From: Sphingomonas metalli
GTDB taxonomy: Bacteria > Pseudomonadota > Alphaproteobacteria > Sphingomonadales > Sphingomonadaceae
DNA: 64,000 bases
Reading direction: 5' to 3'
NCBI RefSeq assembly: GCF_014641735.1
Contig: NZ_BMIH01000003.1
Span: forward strand, 434,001 to 498,000
The translations under genes were made by a program, and so were the position numbers. The notes under the pieces were generated by a model. The model saw only the letters and a program-made list of their open reading frames with translations. It did not search any database and had not been told where the DNA came from. Every line of letters starts with the position of its first letter. Positions within the stretch are counted from its first letter, which is position 1. Positions 1 to 8,939 of the stretch are shown here, in pieces.

Positions 1-2
1 CC

Positions 3-2354
3 GCGCTGCTGCTGTCGGGTCTGTGGATCGGCGGCATGCTGTGGCTCGCCCTGCCCGCCTTGCCCGCGTTGCCGCCGGTCGAGCTGGCGCAGTTCATCGC
101 CGCGCTGGCAGTGGTGCCGGCGCTGATCGGCATCGTGTGGCTGCTCGCCCGTCGCACGAGCCGCGCCGAGGCGCGCCGCTTCGGCGCGTCGGCCCAGGCG
201 ATGCGGACCGAGGCCGCCGCGCTGGAGCGGCGGGTCGCATCGCTGTCGCGCACCCTCGCCTCGCATCGCGAGCAGCTCGTCGTCCAGCTCGACGCCGGCG
301 CCGCGGCGAGCGGCCGGCTGGAAGCGATTGGCATGACGATGGCCGACCGGATCGCCGAGGCGCAGAGCCAGGCCGCCAGCCTGGCGGAGGCGGCGGACCG
401 TGCGCGCGGGACGGTGGGCGAGCTGATCGCCGCGATGCCACGCGCGCGCGCGGAGAGCGAGGAGGTCGGCCGCCGGCTCGACCAGGCCGGACTGACCGCG
501 GCCGCCCAGGCGGCGGCGCTCGAGGCGCAACTGCTCGCGCTGGGCGAGCGCGCCCGCGAGGCCGACGAGACGGCGCTGGCGAGCGCCACGCGGCTGGCAG
601 AGGAGATCGCGCGGATCGATGCGGCGGCCCTCGACGGCAGCGCGAAGCTCGAGCGGACGGTCGCCGAGGCGGCGGGCGCGATCCGCCTTCACTCCGATGC
701 CGCCGCGCGTCTGCTCGACGAGCAGGTCGGTCGTCTGGGCGATGCCGGAACCGGCGCCAGCGTGCGGCTCGGCGAGACGATCGAAGGGATGAGCGCGGCG
801 CTCGACGTCTTCGTCCGGTCGGCGGCGGATCGGCTCGGCGAGCATGTCGAGCGGCTCGACGCGGCGGGCCAGGGCGCGGGCGGCCGGCTCGCGCGGGTCG
901 CGGGGGAGCTCGCGGAGACGATCGAGGCGCTGGTCGGTCGCAGCGAGCGCGCGACCGAGGACGCCCGCCACCGCGCCGAGGAACGCGCCGAGGCGCTTGT
1001 CGGCGCGATCACCGAACATCAGGCGACGCTGGACGCGGGTGCGACCGCCAGCGTCGATGCGTTGGCGGCACGGCTGCGCGATGTCGACCTGTCGATCGCA
1101 CGGCTGGCCGAGCGGCTGGACGGACAGCGCGGCGCGGCGGATCATCTGGTCGGCGACCTGACCCGCGGCCTCGACGACGTAACGCGGCAGCTCGACTCGC
1201 TCCATGCGCAGGGCGTCGAGCGCTCGCAGCTGCTCGCCGCCTCGATCAGCGCACTGGGCGGATCGGCCGACGCCATGACCGAGGCGCTGCGGGCCGGCGA
1301 CGCGATGGCGCAGCGGACGATGGGATCGACCGAGGCGCTGCTGGTCGCGCTCGACGCGGCCGCCCGCGAGATCGACGATACCCTGCCCGAAGCGCTCGAT
1401 CGTCTCGACGCCCGTATCGGCGCGAGCCGCGGTGTGGTGGCGCAAGCCAAGCCCGAGCTTCTCGCCCTGGTCACCGCCGCCGAGAGCACGCACGACGCCA
1501 TCGAGGCGATTGCCGGGGTGGTCGCCGAGCAGCGGCGCAGCCTCGACCAGCTGTCGGCGACCCTGCTCGAGACGCTGACCCAGGGGCGCGCCAAGGCCGA
1601 TGCCCTGGGCGAGATGGTCGACGACACGATCGGCCGCAGCCACCGCTTCGCCGACGAGGCGGCGCCGCGCCTGCTCGATGCGCTGCTCCGGGTCCGCGAG
1701 ACCGCGCAGACCGCGGCGGATCGCGCGCGCGATGCGCTGGCGACCGTCATCCCGGAAGCGGCGAGCGCGCTGGAGCAGGCGAGCGCGGAGGCGATGCGCC
1801 GCGCGGCGGGCGACACCGTGCAGCGGCAGGTCGACGCGATCGGCGATGCCGCCGAGGGTGCGGTCGCGGCGGCGACGCGGGCGACCGAACGACTGGCGGC
1901 ACAGGTCCACCAGATCGCCGAGCAGACGGCGCTGGTCGAGACCCGGCTCGAAGAGGCGAAATCAGAGCGCGAGTCGGCCGATCGCGATTCGCTCGCGCGG
2001 CGGGTATCGCTGCTGATCGAGGCGCTCAACTCCGCCTCGATCGACATCGCGCGGGCCTTCGCCCCCGACATCGCCGACAGCGCCTGGGCGGCCTACCTCA
2101 AGGGCGATCGCGGCGTGTTCACGCGCCGGGCGGTCCGCCTGCTGGATGGTGGCGACGCGCGGGAGATCGCGCGCCTCTATGACGGCGATGCCCGCTTCCG
2201 CGAGCATGTAAACCGCTACATCCACGATTTCGAAGGCATGTTGCGCGCAATCCTGTCGCAACGCGACGGCCAGCCGCTCAGCGTGACCCTGTTGTCCTCG
2301 GACATGGGCAAGCTCTACGTCGCGCTGGCGCAGGCGATCGAGCGGCTGCGGTAG
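3..2354 (+). CDS. Long membrane-anchored coiled-coil protein, unknown function (5' end outside window)
   Basis: I do not recognise this protein. The frame stays open to the left edge of the window, so the gene probably starts upstream; the first ATG inside the window is at 36. Two hydrophobic segments come first (about residues 1-16 and 19-43 counted from that ATG), so the N-terminus is a membrane anchor. Residues of roughly 45 to 640 are almost pure Ala/Glu/Arg/Asp/Leu in heptad-like order with few prolines, which suggests a very long helical or coiled-coil rod. The last 110 or so residues have more varied composition (aromatics, Gly, the stretch FAPDIADSAWAAYLKGDRG) and look like a folded C-terminal domain. 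It is convergent with the DUF1467 gene. A structural, chemoreceptor-like or cell-pole role would be speculation. Confidence 0.8.
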   Translation, partial: ALLLSGLWIGGMLWLALPALPALPPVELAQFIAALAVVPALIGIVWLLARRTSRAEARRFGASAQAMRTEAAALERRVASLSRTLASHREQLVVQLDAGAAASGRLEAIGMTMADRIAEAQSQAASLAEAADRARGTVGELIAAMPRARAESEEVGRRLDQAGLTAAAQAAALEAQLLALGERAREADETALASATRLAEEIARIDAAALDGSAKLERTVAEAAGAIRLHSDAAARLLDEQVGRLGDAGTGASVRLGETIEGMSAALDVFVRSAADRLGEHVERLDAAGQGAGGRLARVAGELAETIEALVGRSERATEDARHRAEERAEALVGAITEHQATLDAGATASVDALAARLRDVDLSIARLAERLDGQRGAADHLVGDLTRGLDDVTRQLDSLHAQGVERSQLLAASISALGGSADAMTEALRAGDAMAQRTMGSTEALLVALDAAAREIDDTLPEALDRLDARIGASRGVVAQAKPELLALVTAAESTHDAIEAIAGVVAEQRRSLDQLSATLLETLTQGRAKADALGEMVDDTIGRSHRFADEAAPRLLDALLRVRETAQTAADRARDALATVIPEAASALEQASAEAMRRAAGDTVQRQVDAIGDAAEGAVAAATRATERLAAQVHQIAEQTALVETRLEEAKSERESADRDSLARRVSLLIEALNSASIDIARAFAPDIADSAWAAYLKGDRGVFTRRAVRLLDGGDAREIARLYDGDARFREHVNRYIHDFEGMLRAILSQRDGQPLSVTLLSSDMGKLYVALAQAIERLR

Positions 2355-2378
2355 GGCGCATGGCGCAGCCCCCGCGGC

Positions 2379-2660
2379 TCACCGCGTCTCCATGTTCATC
2401 CGGTCGAAGAAGTCGACGTCGCCGGGCGTGATCCAGCCATAGCGATAGTTGAGCTGGAACAGCACGAACAGGATCGTGGCGACGATCGTGACGCGCAAGG
2501 CGATGCGGCCGGCGCGAAATTCGTGCGGGGCGCTCTCGGCTTGGCCCGGCACCCGGGCGGCACCCACCTCGTCGCTGGTGCGCACCCCGAAGGGGAGCAC
2601 CAGGAACACCGAGAACGCCCAGAACAGGACGTAGATGGCGAGGGCCGAGGTCCAGCGCAT
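2379..2660 (-). CDS. DUF1467 family small membrane protein
   Basis: A 93-residue protein with two predicted membrane helices (about residues 5-25 and 54-74) separated by a short polar loop. Length, helix layout and position directly after rnj fit DUF1467, a family of unknown function found next to rnj in many alphaproteobacteria. The ATG at 2660 lies 19 bp after the rnj stop and is preceded by a purine-rich AGGGGG stretch, so it is probably the last gene of the nuo-birA-coaX-rnj run. No catalytic residues are apparent. Confidence 0.85.
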   Translation of the reverse strand: MRWTSALAIYVLFWAFSVFLVLPFGVRTSDEVGAARVPGQAESAPHEFRAGRIALRVTIVATILFVLFQLNYRYGWITPGDVDFFDRMNMETR

Positions 2661-2679
2661 CGGTGCGACGCCCCCTGGC

Positions 2680-4317
2680 TCAGGCCTCGATCAGCAGGAC
2701 GTCGACGACCGGCTTCTTGCCCGTCCAGCGCGTCGCGACCTTGCGGACCGCGAGGCGCAGATCCTCGCGCAGGCGATCCCTCGGGCGACCCCGCCCGGCC
2801 TTGACCGCGGCAAAGGCGGCATCGACCGCGTCGCCGAGGAACGCGTCGCGTTCGTCCTCGACAGGAACGCCCTGCACGCGCACCTGAGGCTGGCCGATCA
2901 CCCGCCCCTCGCGTACCGCGACGGCGACCGAGATCTGGCCGTTGAGCGCCAGCTTGCGCCGCTCGTTGATGGTCGATCCATCCGCCGGCAGGATGACGTC
3001 GCCGTCGAGCACAAGCCGCCCAACCGGCGCGTTGCCGATCTTCTTCGGAGCGCCGGGACGCAGGCGGACGATCTGGCCGTCCGACTGGACGATCGACTGC
3101 GGCACGCCCTCCGCCAACGCGAACCGGGCGTGCTCCATCATGTGGCGCATCTCGCCATGGACCGGCACCAGCGTTTCCGGACGCAGCCATTTGTAGAGGC
3201 TCGCCAGCTCCGGGCGGCCGGGATGGCCGGACACATGGACATGCGCCTGCCGCTCGGTGACCATCTCCACCCCCTTGGCGGCGAGCAGATTCTGGATGCG
3301 GCCGATCGCCACCTCGTTGCCGGGGATCTGCTTCGAGGAGAAGATCACCATGTCGCCCGCGTCCAGCGCGATGCTGTGGCTGCCCTCGGCCACACGCGAC
3401 AGCGCGGCGCGCGGCTCGCCCTGGCCGCCGGTGGCGACGATCAGGACCTTGTTCCTGGGCAGGCGCATCGCCGTTTCGGGATCCACCGTCTCCGGGAAGT
3501 CCTGAAGATAGCCGGCGGCGCGCGCGACCTTGAGGATCCGGTCGAGAGAGCGCCCGGTGACGCAGAGCTTTCGCCCCGTCTCGCGCGCCACCTGGCCGAG
3601 CGTGTGCAGGCGCGCCGCGTTCGAGGCGAAGGTGGTCACGAGGACGCGGCCCTTGGCCCGCGCGATCGTCTCGGCGAGGCCCTTCCGCACGCTCGCCTCG
3701 GACCCGGACGCATCCGTGTTGAAGACGTTGGTGGAGTCGCAGACCAGCACGTCGATCCCGGCATCGCCGATCGCGCGCAGATCCGCCTCGTCGGCGGGCT
3801 TGCCGATCACGGGCGTGGGATCGAGCTTCCAGTCGCCCGAATGGAAGACGCGCCCGTGCGGCGTCTCGATCAGCAGCGCGGACGCCTCGGGGATCGAATG
3901 CGACATCGGCACGAAGGTGACGCCAAACGGCCCGACGTTAAACCGCTCGCCCTGCGGGATCACGCGCAGCTTGACCCGGTCGGCGATGCCCTCCTCATCG
4001 AGCTTGCCGCGCATCAGCCCGGCCGTGAACGGCGTGGCGTAGAGCGGCACGCCGAGATCCTCGGCCAGGTAGGGCAGCGCGCCGATATGGTCCTCATGCC
4101 CATGGGTCAGGACGATGCCGGCGAGCGCGTCCTGACGCTCCTCGATGAATTGGAGGTCGGGTAGGATCACGTCGATGCCCGGATAGGCCGGATCGGCGAA
4201 GGTGATGCCGCAGTCGACCATCATCCACTGGCCGGCCGTTCCATAGAGGTTGACGTTCATGCCGATCTCTCCCGAGCCGCCAAGGGCGCAGAAGAGGAGT
4301 TCGTTCTTGGGAGTCAT
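2680..4317 (-). CDS. rnj: Ribonuclease J
   Basis: A 545-residue metallo-beta-lactamase/beta-CASP RNase. It is expected to act as a 5'-3' exonuclease and endonuclease in RNA maturation and decay in the cytoplasm. The zinc motif HGHEDH is at residues 72-77. Further metal or beta-CASP motifs are visible (PMSHSIPEAS, HSGDWKLD and HVSGHPGRPEL), followed by the C-terminal domain. The length matches the family. ATG 4317 starts the canonical N-terminus MTPKNELLFCALGG. It follows coaX by 51 bp on the same strand, an arrangement conserved in alphaproteobacteria. Confidence 0.97.
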   Translation of the reverse strand: MTPKNELLFCALGGSGEIGMNVNLYGTAGQWMMVDCGITFADPAYPGIDVILPDLQFIEERQDALAGIVLTHGHEDHIGALPYLAEDLGVPLYATPFTAGLMRGKLDEEGIADRVKLRVIPQGERFNVGPFGVTFVPMSHSIPEASALLIETPHGRVFHSGDWKLDPTPVIGKPADEADLRAIGDAGIDVLVCDSTNVFNTDASGSEASVRKGLAETIARAKGRVLVTTFASNAARLHTLGQVARETGRKLCVTGRSLDRILKVARAAGYLQDFPETVDPETAMRLPRNKVLIVATGGQGEPRAALSRVAEGSHSIALDAGDMVIFSSKQIPGNEVAIGRIQNLLAAKGVEMVTERQAHVHVSGHPGRPELASLYKWLRPETLVPVHGEMRHMMEHARFALAEGVPQSIVQSDGQIVRLRPGAPKKIGNAPVGRLVLDGDVILPADGSTINERRKLALNGQISVAVAVREGRVIGQPQVRVQGVPVEDERDAFLGDAVDAAFAAVKAGRGRPRDRLREDLRLAVRKVATRWTGKKPVVDVLLIEA

Positions 4318-4368
4318 TCAAAGCTTTCATTGTGGGTGCGCCGCATGGTGGCCCCGGCGCGGGCTGGT

Positions 4369-5160
4369 TCAGGCGATATGGGCCCTTTGCCACATCATCG
4401 CCAGTCCCTGGATGGTCAGGTCGGGCTCGATATGATCGAACACCGCTGTATGTTGCTCGAACAGCGTGGCGAGCCCGCCGGTGGCGATCACGCGGACCGG
4501 CCGGCCGACTTCGGCCTTGAGGCGCTGCACCAGCCCCTCGATCATGGCGATATAGCCCCAGTAGATGCCGATATGCATCTGGTCGACCGTATTGCGGCCG
4601 ATCACGCTGGCGATCGCCGGCGCCTCGATCGCGATGCGGGGCAGCTTGGCGGCGGCGGTGACGAGCGCGTCGAGCGACAGATTGATACCGGGCGCGATGA
4701 TCCCGCCCTTATAGGCGCCGGTATAGTCGCTGACGTCGAAGGTGGTGGCGGTGCCGAAGTCGATCACGATCAGGTCGCCGGGGTGCAGGGCATGCGCCGC
4801 GATCGTGTTCACCGCCCGGTCGGCGCCGAGCGACGCCGGCTCGTCGATATCGAGGGCAATGCCCCAATCCAGCGGCTCGCGGCCGGCGATCAGCGCCTCG
4901 GTGCCGAAATATTTGCTGGCGAGCACCTGAAGATTGTGGAGCGCGCGGGGCACGACCGTGGCGATCACCACCGCCTCGACCACCCCGCGATCGAAGCCGG
5001 CGAGCGCGAGCAGTTGGCTGAGCCAGACCGCATATTCGTCCGCGGTGCGGCGCGGATCGGTGGCGATGCGCCAGCGCCCACGGATCTGCCGCTCGCCGGC
5101 GGCCGTATCCACCAGCGCGAAGACGACATTGGTATTTCCCGCATCGATCGCGAGCAGCAT
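4369..5160 (-). CDS. coaX: Type III pantothenate kinase
   Basis: A 263-residue ASKHA-fold kinase that phosphorylates pantothenate, the first committed step of coenzyme A synthesis. The N-terminal phosphate-binding motif DAGNTN is at residues 6-11. GADRAVN and [10 protein letters not shown], typical of CoaX, occur in the middle of the protein. The length is normal. The ATG at 5160 is 3 bp after the birA stop, so the pair is almost certainly cotranscribed and probably translationally coupled. Confidence 0.97.
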   Translation of the reverse strand: MLLAIDAGNTNVVFALVDTAAGERQIRGRWRIATDPRRTADEYAVWLSQLLALAGFDRGVVEAVVIATVVPRALHNLQVLASKYFGTEALIAGREPLDWGIALDIDEPASLGADRAVNTIAAHALHPGDLIVIDFGTATTFDVSDYTGAYKGGIIAPGINLSLDALVTAAAKLPRIAIEAPAIASVIGRNTVDQMHIGIYWGYIAMIEGLVQRLKAEVGRPVRVIATGGLATLFEQHTAVFDHIEPDLTIQGLAMMWQRAHIA

Positions 5161-5163
5161 GGA

Positions 5164-5868
5164 TCAGGTTCCCCGGATCAGGAAGACATCGCCCGCGTGG
5201 ATGACACGCCGCCCCCCGCCCGCCAAGCGCAGGGTGAGCGCGCCGTCGGGATCGAGGCCATCGAACAGCCCTTCGACGAGACTGCCGTCGGGTGCACGGA
5301 GCGACAGCGGCGTGCCGATCGGATGGGCGTCGGCCAGCCAGCGCGCGCGGATTTTGGCCAGCCCCTCGCCCCGCCAGCGGGCGAGCCAGCGCGCGAAGCC
5401 TTCGCGCAGGACGTCGAACACCAGTGTCGCATCGCAGGCTTCGCCGCGATCGGCGAGACTGGTCGTCGGGCGATCGGAAAGGTCGGGATGATGCGCAATG
5501 TTGACGCCGATGCCGACCACGACGGCGTCGTCGGCGCGCTCGAGCAGGATGCCGGCGAGCTTCGCCCCGTCCGCGAGCAGGTCGTTGGGCCATTTGAGCC
5601 GGGTCGCGCCCGGCAGGAAGACCGACACCGCCTCCTGCACCGCGATGCCGGCAACCAGCGCCAGCGTGGGCGCGGGCGGATCGCTGCGGCGCAGGCGCAC
5701 CAGCGTGCTCGCGTAAAGGTTGCCGGTGGGCGACACCCAGTCGCGACCGTGACGGCCGCGCCCTGCGGTCTGGCGTTCGGCCCGCAGCCAGCTGCCCTCC
5801 GCCGCACCGTGCCGCGCCGCGTCGAGAAGGTCGGCGTTGGTCGAACCCGTTTCCGCGACCGTCCGCAC
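5164..5868 (-). CDS. birA: Biotin--[acetyl-CoA-carboxylase] ligase
   Basis: A 234-residue biotin protein ligase that attaches biotin to carboxylase subunits. Class motifs are ETGSTNAD near the N-terminus, GRGRHGRDW (biotinyl-AMP binding), KWPNDL and GIGVNI. There is no N-terminal helix-turn-helix, so this is a group I enzyme without the biotin-repressor function. No ATG or TTG precedes the ETGSTN motif. I choose the GTG at 5868, which gives VRTVAETGSTN; a CTG at the nuoN stop would add a few residues. It sits 20 bp after nuoN and 3 bp before coaX. Confidence 0.9.
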   Translation of the reverse strand: MRTVAETGSTNADLLDAARHGAAEGSWLRAERQTAGRGRHGRDWVSPTGNLYASTLVRLRRSDPPAPTLALVAGIAVQEAVSVFLPGATRLKWPNDLLADGAKLAGILLERADDAVVVGIGVNIAHHPDLSDRPTTSLADRGEACDATLVFDVLREGFARWLARWRGEGLAKIRARWLADAHPIGTPLSLRAPDGSLVEGLFDGLDPDGALTLRLAGGGRRVIHAGDVFLIRGT

Positions 5869-5888
5869 GGCCGCGGGCAGCGCCTCGC

Positions 5889-7352
5889 TCAGAACAGCGC
5901 CTGCGCGGCGGTGAGGCTCCAGGCCGCGAGTGCCGGGATGGTGAGGTAGCCGAGCGGCGAGACGATCACCGCCGCGACCGCGATCAGGCCACCCTCGACC
6001 ACGCCATTGCCCTCGCGGGTATATTCCGGCGCCGGATCGTCGAAGTACATCGTCTTGACGACCCGCAGATAATAATAGGCGCCGATGACCGAGGCCGCGA
6101 TGCCGACCGCGGCCAGCGGGAAGAGCCCGGCCCGGACCGCGGCATCGAAGACGGCGAACTTCGCATAGAAGCCGAAGAGCGGCGGGATGCCGGCGAGCGA
6201 GAACATGAACATCGCCATCGCGGCGGCCAGGCCCGGCCGCGATCGCGACAGGCCCGACAGGCTGGCGATCGTCTCGACCTGCCGGCCCTGGGCGTCGCGC
6301 ATCCGCAGCACGACGAGGAAGCAGCCCAGCGTCATCGCGACGTAGATCGCCATATAGGTCAGGACGCCCGCGACTCCCTCGCGCGTGCCGGCGGCGAGGC
6401 CGATCAGCGCAAAGCCGACATTGTTGATCGACGAATATGCGAGCAGCCGCTTGACGTTGGTCTGGCCGATCGCCCCGACGGCGCCGAGGACGATCGAGGC
6501 GAGCGCCGCGAAGATCACGATCTGGCGCCACTCGAAGATGGCGGGACCCATCGCCTCGACCGCGACGCGCACGGCGAGACCCATCGCCGCCACCTTCGGC
6601 GCGGAGGCGAAGAAGGCGGTGACCGGTGTCGGCGCGCCCTCATAGACGTCCGGCGTCCACATATGGAACGGAACGGCCGAGATCTTGAACGCGAGACCGG
6701 CGAAGACGAAGACCAGGCCGAAGACGAGGCCCAGCGACCGGGTCGAGGCCGACGCCTCCGCGGCATAGGCCTGGGCGATGCCGTCGAACAGGGTCGTGCC
6801 GGAAAAGCCGTAGACCAGGCTGACGCCGTAGAGCAGGATGCCGCTCGCGAGCGCACCGAGCACGAAATACTTCAGCCCTGCCTCGGCCGAGCGAAGGTCG
6901 CGCCGCACGAAGCTGGCCAGAACATAGGCCGCGAGGCTCTGCAGTTCGAGGCCGATATAGAGGGTGAGCAGGTCGCCCGCCGACACCATCATGCCCATGC
7001 CGCAGGCCGACAGCAGCATGAGGACGGGATATTCGGGCCGCAGGTCGTCGCCGGCACTGCGCTCGAAGAAGCCGGGCGCGAGGATGATCGACACGGCGGT
7101 CGCGACGTAGATCAGCACTTTGGCGAACCCGGCGAACGCATCGGCATGGTAGAGCCCGCCGAACGCGACCGCTCCGCCGCTGGCCGGACCGAACAGCGCG
7201 ATACCGGCGCCGGCGAGGATCGCGACCGATACCCAGGAGACGGCGCGGGTCGCGCCCGGGCCGCCCCAGGCGGAGACCATCATCAGAAGCACCGCGCCGA
7301 CACCGAGCACCAGCTCGGGCAAGGTCATGGCGAGGTTGGCGGCGTAATCCAT
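5889..7352 (-). CDS. nuoN: NADH-quinone oxidoreductase subunit N
   Basis: A 487-residue antiporter-like membrane subunit of complex I, one of three that move protons across the inner membrane during NADH oxidation. It consists of about 14 hydrophobic helices. The proton-channel lysine and glutamate region is recognisable in GLELQSLAAYV and in the stretch around KISAVPFHMWTPDVYEG. It is the last structural nuo gene: its ATG overlaps the nuoM stop (TGATG), and birA follows 20 bp later. Confidence 0.97.
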   Translation of the reverse strand: MDYAANLAMTLPELVLGVGAVLLMMVSAWGGPGATRAVSWVSVAILAGAGIALFGPASGGAVAFGGLYHADAFAGFAKVLIYVATAVSIILAPGFFERSAGDDLRPEYPVLMLLSACGMGMMVSAGDLLTLYIGLELQSLAAYVLASFVRRDLRSAEAGLKYFVLGALASGILLYGVSLVYGFSGTTLFDGIAQAYAAEASASTRSLGLVFGLVFVFAGLAFKISAVPFHMWTPDVYEGAPTPVTAFFASAPKVAAMGLAVRVAVEAMGPAIFEWRQIVIFAALASIVLGAVGAIGQTNVKRLLAYSSINNVGFALIGLAAGTREGVAGVLTYMAIYVAMTLGCFLVVLRMRDAQGRQVETIASLSGLSRSRPGLAAAMAMFMFSLAGIPPLFGFYAKFAVFDAAVRAGLFPLAAVGIAASVIGAYYYLRVVKTMYFDDPAPEYTREGNGVVEGGLIAVAAVIVSPLGYLTIPALAAWSLTAAQALF

Positions 7353-8932
7353 CAGTGCGCCTCCCCGGGCGTCGTCTCGTGTCCGGCGGCGGCAGCGCCG
7401 TGCTCCCCGCCATGCTCGCGCTGCGACGCGGCGGCGGCAGCGGGGTTGCCCGGCGTCGGGTTGGAATCGCTGGCCGGAGCCGCACGGTCGATGCGCTGGA
7501 GCAGAAGCGCCACGTCATTGCGCATCGGTGCCATGAAGCTCTCGGGATAGACCCCCATCCACAGCACCACGGCCGCGATCGGGGCGAGCAGCCACAGTTC
7601 GCGCGAGGACAGGTCCGGCATCGCGCGCACCTCGTCCGACTTGATCTCGCCATAGGCGACGCGCGCATAGAGGTAGAGCATATAGGCCGCGCCGAGGATG
7701 ATGCCGGTCGTGCAGAGCAGCGCCGTCCAGGTCGACACCTGATAGGTCCCCATCAGGCTCAGGAACTCCGCGACGAAGCCGCTGGTCCCCGGCAGGCCAA
7801 TCGAGGCCATGGTGAAGAACAGGAAGAACACGGCATATTTCGGCATGTTGATCGACAGGCCGCCATAACGCGCGATCTCGCGGGTGTGCAGCCGGTCGTA
7901 GATCACGCCGACGCACAGGAACAGCGCGCCCGACACCAGGCCGTGGCTGAGCATCATGATCATCGCGCCCTCGATCCCCTGCCGGTTGAAGGCGAACAGG
8001 CCGATGGTGACGATCGCCATATGCGCGACGGACGAATAGGCGATCAGCTTCTTCATATCCGCCTGCACCAGCGCGACGAGGCTGGTGTAGATCACCGCGA
8101 TCGCCGACAGGGCGAAGATCAGCCAGGTCAGCTGGGCCGAGGCTTCGGGGAACATCGGCAGGCTGAAGCGCAGAAAGCCGTAACCGCCGAGCTTGAGCAG
8201 CACGCCCGCCAGGATCACCGAGCCCGCGGTCGGCGCCTGGACGTGCGCGTCGGGCAGCCAGGTATGGACCGGCCACATCGGCATCTTCACCGCGAAGGAC
8301 GCGAAGAAGGCGAGCCACAGCCAGGTCTGCACATGCGCCGGGAAGTCGTGCGCCTGCAGGTCCGGGATGTACGAGCTGCCGGTCGTCTGGACCATGTACA
8401 GCATCGCCACCAGCATCAGGAGCGAGCCGAGCAGCGTGTAGAGGAAGAATTTGTACGAGGCGTAGATCCGGTTCACCCCGCCCCAGATGCCGATGATCAG
8501 GTACATCGGGATCAGGCCGGCCTCGAAGAACAGGTAGAAGAGGAACAGGTCCTGCGCCGCGAAGGTACCGATCATCAGCACCTCGGTCAGCAGGAAGGCC
8601 GCCATATATTCCGGCACCCGCTTCTCGATCGCGCGCCAGCTCGCCCCGATGCAGATCGGCATCAGGAACACGCTGAGCATGATCAGCAGCAAGGCGAAGC
8701 CGTCGATGCCGAGGCTCCAGGCGAAGAAGCCGAGCCGCGGCCCCGCCTCGACGAACTGCCATTGCGCGCCGCCGACGTCGAAGCCGGTCCAGAGCAGGAT
8801 GCCGAGCGCGAGATCGACCAGCGTCGCGGCCAGCGCGGTGACCCGCGCCGCCGATGGCGACAGGAACAGGCACGCGACCGCGGCGAGCGCCGGCACCGCG
8901 AGCATGACCGACAGGATGGGAAAGCCGTCCAT
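7352..8932 (-). CDS. nuoM: NADH-quinone oxidoreductase subunit M
   Basis: A 526-residue, 14-helix antiporter-like proton-pumping subunit of complex I. Family signatures include LTEVLMIGTFAAQDLFLFY with the conserved glutamate, and KMPMWPVHTWLPDAHVQAPT. The C-terminus has an unusual low-complexity tail of about 40 residues, rich in Pro/Ala and then His/Gly (REHGGEHG and further histidines to the stop). It starts 7 bp after nuoL and overlaps nuoN by one base (TGATG). Confidence 0.97.
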   Translation of the reverse strand: MDGFPILSVMLAVPALAAVACLFLSPSAARVTALAATLVDLALGILLWTGFDVGGAQWQFVEAGPRLGFFAWSLGIDGFALLLIMLSVFLMPICIGASWRAIEKRVPEYMAAFLLTEVLMIGTFAAQDLFLFYLFFEAGLIPMYLIIGIWGGVNRIYASYKFFLYTLLGSLLMLVAMLYMVQTTGSSYIPDLQAHDFPAHVQTWLWLAFFASFAVKMPMWPVHTWLPDAHVQAPTAGSVILAGVLLKLGGYGFLRFSLPMFPEASAQLTWLIFALSAIAVIYTSLVALVQADMKKLIAYSSVAHMAIVTIGLFAFNRQGIEGAMIMMLSHGLVSGALFLCVGVIYDRLHTREIARYGGLSINMPKYAVFFLFFTMASIGLPGTSGFVAEFLSLMGTYQVSTWTALLCTTGIILGAAYMLYLYARVAYGEIKSDEVRAMPDLSSRELWLLAPIAAVVLWMGVYPESFMAPMRNDVALLLQRIDRAAPASDSNPTPGNPAAAAASQREHGGEHGAAAAGHETTPGEAH

Positions 8933-8939
8933 CAGCCGA

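Noticed and set aside
4330..5949. A 539-codon open frame on the plus strand opposite coaX and birA
   Set aside because: Antisense to two recognisable enzymes with intact motifs; the translated sequence has no recognisable fold.
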